From Protula sp. h YS-2021 (lineage: Eukaryota; Annelida; Polychaeta; Sabellida; Serpulidae): a stretch of 64,000 nt of DNA. Below, one piece after another: positions 9,444 through 19,280 of the stretch; positions within the stretch are counted from its first letter, which is position 1, and each line of letters opens with the position of its first letter. The DNA lies in the NCBI GenBank assembly GCA_949752745.1, contig OX457024.1, positions 51,601,810 through 51,665,809 on the forward strand, in the 5' to 3' direction. The position numbers were made by a program, and so were the translations under genes. The notes below the pieces were generated by a model. It saw only the letters and a list, made by a program, of their open reading frames with translations, searched no databases and was not told the DNA's origin.

Positions 9444-10528
9444 TTTTTAATGTCTGTTTCTTTCACCCAACTGTTAAACTTCTTTGGCCAACCTAACCAC
9501 CTAATCAATTCTTTAACACCTCGTCTTCTTTGTGTTTTCAAAACCTTTTCAATTCTGTAGACAGATTCAATATCTTTTGTCACTTTCTGCAGTTCTTCTT
9601 CATAGAAATGTCTTCGTTCAAAAAGTCTTTCACACGATACAAGTGTATTCCTTACTTCTTACAACGATGTGTGATAATGAAGACTTCTAGCGTCCACTTT
9701 ATATGATAATCCCGTTGAAATATATATTTCATTTGGGAAATGCGAACCTGATCACCAATTTTAAATTTGTAGGGTTTTTTCTTCTTCTTTGGTTTAAATT
9801 TCAATTTGTCTACATACATATATTTCCACACTTTCCATTCGTTGTCTTTACGAATATCTGCAGGAGCTTACTTATTAGAGAGGGAGCCATGAGGTCTATG
9901 GTTGTAATTGTACACTAAGTCTGGAAGAATGTCCATATAGCGATAAGTTTGATTATGTAGGAAATATCGATACATCAATCCCTTTAGAGTACGAATGACT
10001 CTCTCAGCAATGCTGGCTTTGGTTTCATTCTTTGTGTATAGACATGTATTCCCTCCTTCTTCAAAAATGCTTTTACCCATCTGTTTTTAAATTCAGTTCC
10101 TTTATCCGACCTTAGAGTTCGTGGTCTTCGTTGTGTTTCATGAAAAATCTTTTGAAAGGCTTCTATGACGCTGGTATATGATTTATTAGGTATTGGCTGC
10201 ACCCACAAATATTTGGAAAACACATCATTGCCAACCAATAAAAAGCGGGTGTCATCATTATAGGGAGCTATGTTTCCCGTGTCGGCTAAATCAATATCCC
10301 ACATGTCATCAATGCCACGTGTAATGACACGTTGTCTTTTAAACCTGTATTTTACAGGTTGTAGTAAACTGAAGACATCTTGATCCTGTAACCATTTCTT
10401 CACTTGTGAATGGGTGACTAGCTGATCATGTTTTTTAATATGTGATAAAGTTTGTAAGGACCAGCAAATGTCCCGGGTTGACCAGGTTTAAAGTAAATAT
10501 TGGTTAAGTAGTCTTTCCACGTCGACAT
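9440..10528 (-). pseudogene. Retrovirus-like integrase (rve) with chromo-like C-terminus
   Basis: Starts MSTWKDYLTNIYF at 10,528. The rve DDE core is visible: Asp in MWDIDLADTG (10,310), Asp in LRSDKGTEF (10,120) and Glu in SIAERVIRTLKG (about 9,995). The C-terminal part has the FKIGDQVRIS barrel-like segment (9,760) and a chromo-like end, WPKKFNSWV, at 9,480. Frame changes occur near 10,430 (A-run) and 10,030, and stops near 9,665, 9,590 and 9,500. The enzyme joins element ends to host DNA. The gene order integrase then ATPase is conserved in the second copy. Confidence 0.87.
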
Positions 10529-10648
10529 GGTAACACAAAATGATTAACACTTGTCATCATATCTTGTATTTTATTTTATCAACATATCTTGCATTTTATT
10601 TTGTCTCAATCAACATGTTTTATAACTCAGTCATGAATATCTTACAAT

Positions 10649-10978
10649 TCAAGTATTGATACAATGGTGTGAATAATTGTCCATTGGAGTCCATTGATCT
10701 TCAATGTATATTACCCAACTACTTAATTCATCAAATGTGATAATATCTACACCATATTTTTCACAACGTTGATTTCCATTATCTAACACTTTATCTAAAT
10801 GAATGTAATATTTAGCTTCATTCCAATATGCATAGACACATGCAGAATGACAAGTATGTTCTGAACACTCTTCATTTTGACAAGCAGGACATACTAAACA
10901 TGCATTTTTTACAGCTAATAACATTTCTTCACAATATGTTTTTTGCACAATATATTGTCTCAATGTAATGTCTGTCAT
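10649..10978 (-). CDS. Small Cys/His-rich protein
   Basis: An intact frame of about 109 codons from MTDITLRQYIVQ. The ATG at 10,978 is preferred over 11,002 because it overlaps the upstream stop as TAATG, like its neighbours. It contains a cluster of cysteines, CLVCPACQNEECSEHTCHSAC, partly resembling a zinc knuckle, then YWNEAKYYIHLDKVLDNG. No known family. It is the first gene upstream of the integrase. Confidence 0.5.
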   Translation of the reverse strand: MTDITLRQYIVQKTYCEEMLLAVKNACLVCPACQNEECSEHTCHSACVYAYWNEAKYYIHLDKVLDNGNQRCEKYGVDIITFDELSSWVIYIEDQWTPMDNYSHHCINT

Positions 10979-11280
10979 TATACTGCAATATTGATTAACC
11001 ACTCTCTCACTTCATCAAAGAGTCTTGGATCAAATCGAGCAAAGTGATATGCTGCTTCCACATCAAACTCCTCAGCTCCGTCAATGTTTGAAAGCACACA
11101 CTCTTTGATGAAATCCTCACGTAAGTTTGGCACGTTCAACGTGGAATGAGCAAGTTCCCAACAGATGTCAAAGTGTTGCAGTTGTTGTTAAATAGATCCA
11201 AAACGCGCCAGTTTACTTATCATGTAGTCCACATACTTCTCCTTGAAACACGTTTCTACATCCAGCCTTGTTTCGCATGT
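10978..11280 (-). pseudogene. Remnant of an unidentified Polinton gene
   Basis: Minus-strand reading gives KYVDYMISKLARFGSI, a stop, then in the same frame HFDICWELAHSTL, LREDFIKECVLSN and FDVEAAYHFARFDPRLFDEV, ending at 10,978 in TAATG. Upstream of about 11,260 no frame is convincing and no start was found. Helical and acidic; function unknown. Confidence 0.35.
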
Positions 11281-11338
11281 CCATATAACATATAACACGT
11301 CTGCACACTATGACGACTGACAAGCAAATGACTCTGTC

Positions 11339-11983
11339 TTACTCTGCAGATACTGTTAGTGAGCCGCACTTATTGCAGAAGTTGTCTGGTTCACACAACT
11401 TGCAATTGTACTTGTGGCAGTGACAATCATAATCCTCAGCATATCCGTAAGCACCACAATATTCACAGGTAAGTCCAAGTTGATTTTGCACGTTCATATT
11501 CTCCAATCGAACTTCAGCCAGTCTTTTTTGGATAGCTTTGACACTTTCATCCGATTGTCCTTTTGCAGCTTGATAGGAGTTTTCTTGCTATGACATTCCG
11601 TACATGGCTCAGGTTTGGCGAATAAGACTGAGTTCATGTTATCAATCTCCTGAAGCATTGTCTCCCATTCACCGCGTATATTCTTTCCCTTTAAACAGTA
11701 ATGTGCCCACAAAACTCACATAGCGCATGTCTAGGTATGAAATGACTTCAAGCTACTTCGTTTGCGTTAAGTACAGTTTGAAGCCAATGTTGCGTAATCT
11801 TGTTAAGTTCAGACACACTATCTTCAACAAGGATGGTGATAAAGCAAGCCATTTCTCTCCACGTTTGATTCGAAGAAATGGTCCAAATTGTCCATGTTCC
11901 ACAGTAATGTTTAAGTTTGCACTAATTTTAAAGCTGCTTGTCTTCTCCATGGCTGCGCGTTGAATGATGACTTCACTTTGCAC
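11339..11983 (-). pseudogene. Unidentified protein with C-terminal zinc-ribbon-like region
   Basis: The N-terminal part reads FKISANLNITVEHGQFG, then IKRGEKWLALSP, then YLTQTK-stop-LEVISYLDMRYVSF. After a frame change near 11,690 it continues RGEWETMLQEIDNMNSVLF and CTECHSKK, and a second change near 11,510 leads to CEYCGAYGYAEDYDCHCHK, CKLC and CNKCGS. The GEKW-type segment looks like a small nucleic-acid-binding fold, but I cannot name it. Cysteine pairs suggest two zinc sites at the C-terminus. Confidence 0.5.
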
Positions 11984-12004
11984 CTCACTCCTTTTATATG
12001 GACA

Positions 12005-12880
12005 TTACATGTATGTTTTCATGAGATGTTTGTAAAATCGCGAAGTGATCTCGTTGAAACCATCAACAAAGACTGTTGGCAAACCGTCTATTAGAGATTG
12101 TCTCATGACGATCACTAAAAACTCTCCTCGTTTGCGACTACCAATTGTTCATTCAAAGAGCATTGGTATGGTAAAGTGTCCTTTTTCATAGAGGTAGGCC
12201 ATCATATCATACACCTTAACAAGTTCTTCAAGGTACTTGAAGCCATGTAGCATGACCTTCGCATATTTGGAATCGCGATCCTCATTAACACACTTTGGCG
12301 TCGGTAGACATAAAGTCTTAAAAAGTTCCTCGTGAAGACTTCTAATAAGTTGAACGAAACGTCGGGGCATGGCTTCGGAGAACTGTGGCTCTGACGCGGG
12401 AAGATGTTCGACAAAGCCTTCTTCACATAAACGCCATAAAATGTTGCCATCGATCAGAGGAATCACTGCTCAAAAATTTCGTTTCAGCAGCGTTACGTCT
12501 TCTTCAGTAACAGGAATAGTTTTGCCCAATTCAAATTTAGATTTGAGATGCTTGTCGTTGTCATCGTCATCGCTGCTCTCATCGTTGTCATTGCCATCGT
12601 CGTAGTTGTCGTCATCGTCGTCGTTGCCGTCATCGTCGTCGTTGTCGTCATCGCTTGACATAACCACTTCTTTTTCCTCAAGATGTTCTAGATATGCCTT
12701 TAACTTTGTGCGGGGTGGCTTGGCGCTACCATTCACAAGTGCATTTGCAACCCAGAACGGGTAATCAGGTCCCTCATGATCTGTTATTTCTTGCTGTACT
12801 GTAGACACGTGTGGGGGAGCCCCTAATGCTTCCTCCAAGGCTCTTTCAGCGGGTAGGGGGGAGGTCGGCACAAAAAACAA
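12005..12880 (-). pseudogene. Acidic unidentified Polinton protein, two in-frame TGAs
   Basis: The visible frame runs ERALEEALGAPPHVSTVQQE, DYPFWVANALVNGS, an Asp/Asn/Ser run of about 45 residues (12,560-12,660, mostly GAT/GAC), then TEEDVTLLKRNF. A TGA near 12,472 is followed in frame by VIPLIDGNILWRLCEEGF and LFE, a second TGA near 12,147, and QSLIDGLPTVFVDGFNEI, ending TAA at 12,005. The 5' end merges with the right inverted repeat, so the true start is unclear or lost. The Asp tract resembles acidic DNA-mimic or chaperone-binding tails. No family recognised. Confidence 0.45.
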
Positions 12881-12889
12881 AAATGTTCA

Positions 12890-12988
12890 GAATCATCTGA
12901 AACGTGTAAAGATGCAAAAATCCCAAATTCGCCCCCCCCCGGGGGGGGGGAGGTCGGTCAAAAAATCAAAGATGTTCAGAATTGTCTG

Positions 12989-13061
<73 letters not shown>

Positions 13062-13306
13062 ATAAATATGCAAAAATCGCAAAATTACCCCCGGTCGGGG
13101 GGGGGGAGAGGTCGGTCCAAAAACCAAAAATGTTCAGAATTGTTTGAAACGTATAAATATGCAAAAATCGCAAAATCTTACCGGGCGGGGGGGGGGGGTC
13201 GGTCGGTCGAGGGTCGACCCACCCTATTTACTGAATGATAACATGTATACCATGGTTAATTTGGCTACATTTGTTGAAATTTTGCTCTCCTCGGGGGGGG
13301 GGGGGG
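12890..13306. repeat. Right terminal inverted repeat of the Polinton
   Basis: This is the reverse complement of the left repeat in its outer 100 bases (13,193-13,300). It holds three inner tandem units of 75-85 bases (AAAAACCAAAAATGTTCAG to GCAAAAATCGCAAAAT), separated by G-runs. One unit has been expanded by an AT dinucleotide tract. The left repeat has two units, so unit number differs between the ends. Confidence 0.85.
12990..13058. repeat. (AT)n microsatellite
   Basis: About 34 uninterrupted AT dinucleotides inside a unit of the right inverted repeat. It replaces the ACGT-containing linker seen in the other units. Confidence 0.95.
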
Positions 13307-13468
13307 TGGAGGGGGAGGAGAGGGGAAGGGGGAGGGGGAGAGGAGGTCGACTTACTGTCTTCTAACTACTTGCTGCCTCTCTCCCTGTGGGAAAGTGCCA
13401 CGCTTTGCCTCTTACCTTAATTGTTTCTCACGCTTTGGGCTCTTTCATCTATTGATTTTGCCGCCTGC

Positions 13469-13482
13469 CTGTATATATATGG
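13469..13482 (+). promoter_or_regulatory. TATA box of the right outward gene
   Basis: TGTATATATATGGC lies about 45 bases before the ATG at 13,522. It is the mirror partner of the TATA box at 89-98 on the other side of the Polinton. Confidence 0.5.
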
Positions 13483-13521
13483 CTGGCTCACATCGCTGAC
13501 TTCTCACACTTCCTCTGCAGC

Positions 13522-14111
13522 CATGGAGTTCCGTGAACAGTTTTTTACGCCCGAAAGGAAGCAAAAATATCTGCTGTCAGAGAAAATTGCGATTTCTTAT
13601 CGAAGAAATCTACATAGATTATGAACTGTTCAAACTAGAAATGTGGGAAGCTCGCATAAATCGCGCTGAAGAATACCACAGATTTGGCAGGACGGCGGTA
13701 GAGTCGCACAAGCGTGCAAGACATCGTTCTCCTGCTCTGAATGAGCCGCAACCGCCTCCTGCCACGGTCACGAAGCCTGCGGTCAAGCCTACAACTACAC
13801 CTGCGCCTAAGCCTACACCTAAGAAAGCAACTGTCACTAAGCTGCCTGATGCGACCGGTTCCAGCTTGTCAGAATTACCGATAGCTTTCGACATGCTCGT
13901 CAGCAGTCCGCAGCCGGTCACCCTTCCAGACGATGAGACCGTAGCAGCAGTGGCAGCCATCAGCGAGTTGCAGCACACTTTCGACTCTCGTTTACCGAAA
14001 CCGTCCGTTGACTTAAACTTGGCAGACCCCAGTAAAGAATCTCTGAAAGATGTCGCGCAACTGCTCAGCTCAGTTAACGAATTTTCTATTTCTACTTCTG
14101 CGGGTATCTGA
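13522..14111 (+). pseudogene. Unidentified Pro/Thr/Lys-rich protein, one frameshift
   Basis: Starts MEFREQFFTPERKQKYLLSE just after a TATA promoter. A one-base frame change near 13,590 leads to EEIYIDYELFKLEMWEARIN, HRFGRTAVESHKRARHRSP, and a low-complexity KPAVKPTTTPAPKPTPKK tail-like stretch. A more ordinary C-terminal part follows, ending FSISTSAGI at 14,111. The charged helical start and basic Pro-rich middle could suit a chromatin or nucleic-acid protein, but I recognise no family. It lies outside the inverted repeat. A histone-like hairpin follows 197 bases after the stop. Confidence 0.5.
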
Positions 14112-14307
14112 TTCCGCAGGGAGTCACGAGGAGTTTGCATGAGGCATCCTGTGAGAACGCTAAAAAATCTGAGTCTTACTTCTGCAGCGTTCTGGGCAGA
14201 CAGTTTAAGTCAACGGCGGGGGCGGTTGCAGCGCATAGGAGGAAGTGTCGCTGCAGCAGCAACGCACAGTGAGCAGAGGAAGGAGGAGCAGCAAACTAAG
14301 ATTCCCC

Positions 14308-14323
14308 GGACCTTTTTAGGGTC
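14308..14323 (+). terminator. Histone-mRNA-like 3' stem-loop (imperfect)
   Basis: GGACCT, loop TTTT, AGGGTC, followed by ACCCA, the flank typical of histone hairpins. Of the 6 pairs, four are Watson-Crick, one is G-T and one is A-G. It is weaker than the hairpin at 896 but has the correct flank. Function is inferred. Confidence 0.45.
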
Positions 14324-14342
14324 ACCCACTAATACGAAATAA

Positions 14343-14846
14343 GGTGTTGGTATGTGTTACCATGGTGTTGGTATGTGTGTGTATGCATGAGAGTGTGGGA
14401 AATGCTAAAAAAGGGGGGACTATTTATTATACCCCCTTTTCATACCCCCTTTGACTTTAAGGGGGTCTTCATAGTTGAGCTCTAACCATGTGGCTATGAG
14501 TCCTCTGTTTAAAAAACAGTTGGGGAGCTTGTACGTTTAGGGAGCTGTCTGTGTGCCCGTCTGCCCGGCTGCCCGTCTGTCGTGGTGATGGTATGTGTGT
14601 GTGGAGAGAGAGAGAGAGAAAGAGAGTGAAAGAAAAAAGTTTCCGTCTGTCCGCGTCTGCCCGCGACTGTCCGTGTCTGCCCGCGTCCGTCCATCTGCCC
14701 GCCATCCATGTGACGTCATTATAACGTCATTATAACGTCACTGTTTTAGTATGCCCATGGGCGTACTAAAACAGTCATGACGTCATTGTTTTTGTATGCC
14801 CATTATATATTGTTTTTAGTATGCTCACTATATAACTACTCATACA

Positions 14847-14877
<31 letters not shown>

Positions 14878-14950
14878 GCTTTATTCATTTCAGTTGGATT
14901 TTGCCGCAGTCTATGAAGAAATTCACGTCATATCATTGTTTTTGCATTAA
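14343..14950. repeat. Simple-sequence region with CRE-like sites and a palindrome
   Basis: No gene seen. The stretch has GT-rich repeats (14,344-14,390), a GA run (14,604-14,620), CCGTCTGCCCG-type repeats (14,550-14,700), (CATA)n at 14,841-14,875, and two TGACGTCA octamers at 14,711 and 14,778. A 34-base near-perfect palindrome centred on CCCATGGG lies at 14,741-14,774. Confidence 0.7.
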
Positions 14951-14959
14951 ATACATTAT

Positions 14960-15560
14960 CAATACCGGTTTGTAGACTACGAAGCCATCACTGTGGGTGT
15001 TCCACTGTGTTAAACATTGGTTACGGCAAAGTAAATTTTGAACGAGCTCCCCCTGTTACTATGCTTACAATGTTTACAATGCGCTTACAATTCGATAAGC
15101 ATGAACTTTTCTCTGTCTAAATTTTTTAATTATGACGGATCAAACTCAAGGTGAAATGTATAATTTTTTAGTTATTAAATATCTTGGATAGTTATTTATG
15201 CATACTGTAAGTTTCATCTTGGTTTATATACGTATTACGGATTACTTATTCCTACACGTGGTAGTTCTGGGTTTTGTCAAACCGGCCTTCGTTCGGTAAA
15301 TGCTTCCCGGCCATCAAGAACGTGAGTGTGAGTTACAAAGTAATTCACAGTGAGGTGATTTTACAGTGAGTGATTTTCCCAGAAATCCTATCTCGAGGGT
15401 TCGATTCATTGTCAGCAAACAGTTTGCATCGAGTCGGCTCTGCAATCAGGAAATTTTCAACTTTCAGTAGTTCTCCTTCCCTTCTGCCAGCAACGGGGCA
15501 TTGTAGGGTGGAGGAACAGGCAGTTGAATCCTTGTTGGTGAGCTCGCGTTCTCCGAGTCG
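14960..15560 (+). repeat. Direct repeat copy 1 with promoter and tiny first exon
   Basis: Matches 21,765-22,430 in the same orientation with many scattered differences. Shared landmarks include AACGAAGCCATCACT-like, ATCTTGGATA, CTTTCGTTCGGTAAATGC and TCAGCAAACAGTTTGCAT. An ATG at 15,132 opens MTDQTQ and runs into a donor, CAAG|GTGAAA, at 15,151, matching the layout in copy 2. The second Polinton lies between the copies. Confidence 0.6.
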
Positions 15561-15604
15561 TGCATGTTTTATGGGTCGCTTACAAAATGTCTGAATCATG
15601 TGTT

Positions 15605-16290
15605 AACTGGATTGTATCGATTTTTTATAACTCTTTTAAAGGCAATATGAAGTGTCTAAGTCGTGCTATGTTTTACTTAACAAGTTATAAAACAACAACA
15701 ATTACTACTGTGTAATTACGTGGCTTTCTTTCTGTTGTAGATTAACAGTTGACCCGTGACTGTTACGGGACCACACGTGTCACTCGCTTTAGTGACGGGT
15801 ATTGACACAGTGTCGGGGTCGTGTATGTCACAGATTGCTTGCATAACGCGGCTATATCGGCTTTTTATCACTATTTTCAATGTTTTTACGCAATAGTTAA
15901 TGATTAGGTCGTGTTGTTCTTTTATTTTAACAACTCTTACAGCAACAACAGTTGTTGTTGCATGCTTATATAGTTTTTTTCTGTTGCAGACCCGCAGTTG
16001 ATCTCGCGTTAAAGCGGCCCTGGCACGCGTAGTCGATGCTGCAGAAGTTGCAACCATTGTCTCTTTCTGTGTCAATCTTGCAAGGGTGGGCGTATTGCAG
16101 CGCCTTGACATAGTGCCGAGTGATGGATTCGCTGGCTACCTGTAGTACGGCTATTGAGTTGTTCATGTGGTTGTCATAGCGGCAACGCATCTGTAGTAGA
16201 ACGTCATCTCGCACTCTGTCGGGTCGTTGCTTAACTGAAAATTGATCAGATGCCATGGCACTCGTTCTTCGATACGACGACTTTTGAACC
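15605..16290 (+). repeat. Two diverged tandem units of about 240 bases
   Basis: The stretch from 15,609 (ATCGATTTTTTATAACTC) recurs diverged from about 15,850 (ATCGGCTTTTTATCAC). Both include an acceptor-like run, TTTCTGTTGTAG at 15,729 and TTTCTGTTGCAG at 15,979, followed by a related sequence. No convincing coding content was found between them. Confidence 0.45.
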
Positions 16291-16439
16291 AACGTTTTGA
16301 ACTGAACTAATGTAACATGTTACACTATTGTAGCTGCCTGCATCTTGCATAACACTTTCATTTGGAGGATAATATTAAAGGCTTTTATGAATGCTGCTTT
16401 TAAGCCCTTTACCTGAATGATCTCGGGAGGATGTTGCCA

Positions 16440-16825
16440 AATCAGTGAAAATGAGATGGGAAATAATGCTGGTACAGTCAAGGGTTATGTTGCTATATGA
16501 AATCAGCCGATCATTTAGAAATAATTCAATATTAGGCCATAAGCCATTAAACATATCATTGACTGGTCCAACCAGGTCATCTGCAGCACAAGCTGTACCA
16601 TCTCTCTTGATAATGTTGCATACAACATGAAGTATGCTATTCTTTAAATCTAAATATTCTTCTGCACTTGCTCGAATGTAGAATTCTAGTGGCACATTAT
16701 CTCTAATGGCAGTTAAAGGCTGGTAGTCTTCATTATAAGATTTTTCTAAAGCAGTTTGTGTTGGTTGTATACGAAACCATTTCAGAAAGACTGCATTCAC
16801 AAGAATGATCACGTATGAGTGACAT
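16440..16825 (-). pseudogene. Capsid protein N-terminus, second Polinton
   Basis: Starts MSLIRDHSCECSL at 16,825, then after a frame change IQPTQTALEKSYNEDYQPL and NGLWPNIELFLNDRLIS. It matches the first 120 residues or so of the copy at 5,230-6,609, then breaks off into unrelated sequence near 16,450. The break marks a deletion or the insertion edge. Confidence 0.75.
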
Positions 16826-16849
16826 TTTTTCGAAACATATCTTTTGATG

Positions 16850-17913
16850 TTGCTGCTTTCACTTTCTTTCGCCTTCGGACAGCTTTCTTTGGTTTACTTT
16901 TTTATCAATAACACTAACAACTTCATGAGCTACACATCAAGCACGTATTTAGCCACATTTTTTGTAGCCTTCTTAAGATGTGGTACAGCAATTTTAGCCC
17001 CTGGTGTATGCAGACGACCTTTCGAGTTTGAAATGCAACATTGTGACCTGTGTCATCCTTAGTATTGATTTCAACCATGTCAAATTTAGGTGTGTTGATA
17101 GACACATGATGAGATGATGAGGTTCGGCATAAATTTTCACGATAACTTCTCCATCATAGCCTTGGATCGCAACAGAACGTAGTAAAGGGACATAATTTCC
17201 AACGACTTCAACTTCATAGAGATTACACTACACATAAAGTGTGTAAAAATCATGCTTCGCATCTGTTTTATGTTCAGCTGTACACGTTTCAGTATACCAT
17301 TGATCTGGCGTAAACCTAAAGTTTCAGTTAATCCAGTGGAAAATCAAATTACAAAGCCATCTTTCACAAAAAGAAAAATGTCGTCTAATTCTATCAGTCT
17401 TTATCCGAATAGTTCAGATGTATTATATTTCGATATAATGGCATTGTCAGCTTCTTCATTCACTGCAGTATGCAATTCACTCATTGTTATATAGTAGCCA
17501 AAAGAAATGGTGACTGGTTCAAAGACAGTATGTTCAACTGATTCTCGTCGATAGTGAATGGAATAATCCAATCCTTTCCTCATAGAACTCCATGTATGTG
17601 GATACTGAATTTCAGCTGAAGCCACTCCATACTTTAATTTCAAGTATAATGTACGGGCATACGAATTTGATAACTAGAGGCCTTATTGTTGAAATAATAG
17701 TACATGCTAGAATTGCTCGGCAAAGTGATGTAGAAACTTGTTTTATCCATGATGATTAAATGTATATATATATGCAGATTGACGAATTGGATGCATATGT
17801 ACTTGTACTACGTCTCTTTTACAACAAGCACTAATAAATCTTATTTTACCACGAACACATTCACTTTTTTGCAGCAATACACCTTTTTAATTCACTTTAG
17901 CCACTTTTTCCAT
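16850..17913 (-). pseudogene. Penton-like gene fused to a core-peptide remnant, second Polinton
   Basis: The penton signature FYITLPSNSSMYYF lies at about 17,735, then AEIQYPHTWSSM and VTISFGYYITMSELH. The C-terminal DDTGHNVAFQTR at about 17,045 runs directly into a core-peptide-like segment, APGAKIAVPHLKKATKNVAK, so the intergenic region and the start of the core peptide are deleted. Several stops and frame changes are present. A possible start at 17,913 overlaps the upstream gene, as in copy 1. Confidence 0.7.
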
Positions 17914-18456
17914 CCTTCTGGAAACTTCCTTTTCTGTTTTATTTCATTTGTAATATCTTCACATGTTCACGTGTTACCTTTTGCTTAAGACAGTTTTGGA
18001 ATATTAGCATCAACAATTTCTTGAATAAATTGCTTCCAATCCAGTGGCACTTGACTTCCTTTTCTTCTTGTAACAATCAATGCTTCTTTCAATGAATTTA
18101 TGACATTGGACTTTGCCATATCATCTCCAGTTTTTAAAAGTTCATGCTTCTCTGCTCAACTTGTACCATGTTTCTTAAGTTCTGTCAGAGTGAGAGTCAC
18201 TTTGGTAGGACATATGGGTTGGAAATGGCTCAGGTGCGTTCGTTTTTCATCAGGCTCATTCTTTTCTGATTTTGATTGTTGTAACATTCGTAAGTAGCGG
18301 CCAAGAAGTTGTGACATTCCTGCAGCAATTTCACGATTATTTCTTTTTCAAAAGTTTATTCGCTTTAGTTTTAATACCATCATTTGAAGGTTGACTTGAT
18401 AATAATTTTCTTTATTCTAATTCATGAATCAGTACCATTTTCATTGTATGCTTCAT
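17892..18456 (-). pseudogene. Second copy of the PHGWK/FPEGW small gene
   Basis: Starts MKHTMKMVLIHELE at 18,456 and ends FPEGWKKWLK at 17,892. The gene order and the ATGA overlap with its upstream neighbour are as in copy 1. Several frame changes and stops. Function unknown. Confidence 0.6.
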
Positions 18457-18773
18457 TTTATTAGTAATTGAGCAATTAAGGGAAGGGCAATTCCAGCAAG
18501 GGTTCAAAGATATCCATCTTTTTGGTTTATTAACTTCTTTTAACGTTTTAGGGATATTTTCTTATCAGCCAGTTGTAGAATGGTTTCTTGTTCACGCTTA
18601 ATTTTTTTATATACATGTGGCTTCAATGGCAAGTGCTCCTGCAATATATTCAAGCAAATTTCAAACAAATTGACCACTTCTTTTATTGCTTGGTTCAATG
18701 AGGATTGAGTCGTTTAGCACTGCTATATGCTAAAATGAAGAAATGGTTGATTAGCTCGAATTTGTTCAGACAT
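18453..18773 (-). pseudogene. Second copy of the small gene with hydrophobic tail
   Basis: Starts MSEQIRANQPFLHFS at 18,773; the C-terminal tail (LIAQLLIK) ends at 18,453 in ATGA. The middle is broken by stops. It confirms that the pair of small genes between ATPase and penton is a stable feature of this element type. Confidence 0.55.
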
Positions 18774-18893
18774 CTTGACGTTCAACACCAAAATGTTATA
18801 ATTCTTCTTCATATTCTATCTTACTAACACAAACCTAATGTGTATCGCTTAGCAGAATTCTTGTGTGACTACTTTTCTTCTGTCTTTGGTTTC

Positions 18894-19275
18894 AAATCAA
18901 TGAATAAATAACCACGGGATTCGCTCGTAGCATCTTGATATGCCTCAACGTAGCAACTGAGATTTCCTTTTACACATTTGTTTAGCCAATATGCTGATCT
19001 GTCCGTTTAAACTAATATTACGCATTTCCTTTCCATGGTGAAACAGATTGTGTACGATGAAATTAATTCTTAAGTTTTTATGACAGCTTCTAGCACTAAA
19101 CAATTTGATCATGCGTTTAGCATTATGACATTTGTCATGAGATCATCAGTAATGAGTAAGATATTCTGTTTTGGACTGAAACGCTCTTCAATGCGCTCTG
19201 GAACGCCTTGATGACCTGTCATTCCTTTCATAAAATGTTTTTAGGAAATGGTTGAATGGCTTTTTGACTAATGAA
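18894..19275. repeat. Tandem duplication in the second ATPase gene, copy 1
   Basis: 382 bases that recur at 19,281-19,662, read by eye as identical, with a 5-base spacer TGAAT between the copies and a 387-base period. Identity in an otherwise old pseudogene means the duplication is recent, or is an assembly artefact. Confidence 0.85.
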
Positions 19276-19280
19276 TGAAT

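Larger units (their letters stand above)
137..13306. mobile_element. Maverick/Polinton (adintovirus-like) element, degraded
   Basis: A 13.2 kb element bounded by inverted repeats. It carries the diagnostic Maverick set: protein-primed PolB, retrovirus-like integrase with a C-terminal chromo-like region, FtsK/A32-type packaging ATPase, adenain-like cysteine protease, double jelly-roll major capsid protein, penton-like protein and a small basic core peptide. PolB and two other genes are on the plus strand, the rest on the minus strand, and the two sets converge near 4,465-4,810. Nearly every long gene has at least one frameshift or stop, so the copy is not expected to be functional. The usual 6-bp target duplication could not be read because both ends run into C/G homopolymers. 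Confidence 0.93.

Noticed and set aside
12493..12681. Thr/Met-rich frame on the minus strand
   Set aside because: Out-of-frame shadow of the GAT/GAC tract of the acidic gene.
14469..14719. Three overlapping minus-strand frames rich in Arg, Thr and Ser
   Set aside because: Produced by CCGTCTGCCCG and GA simple repeats.
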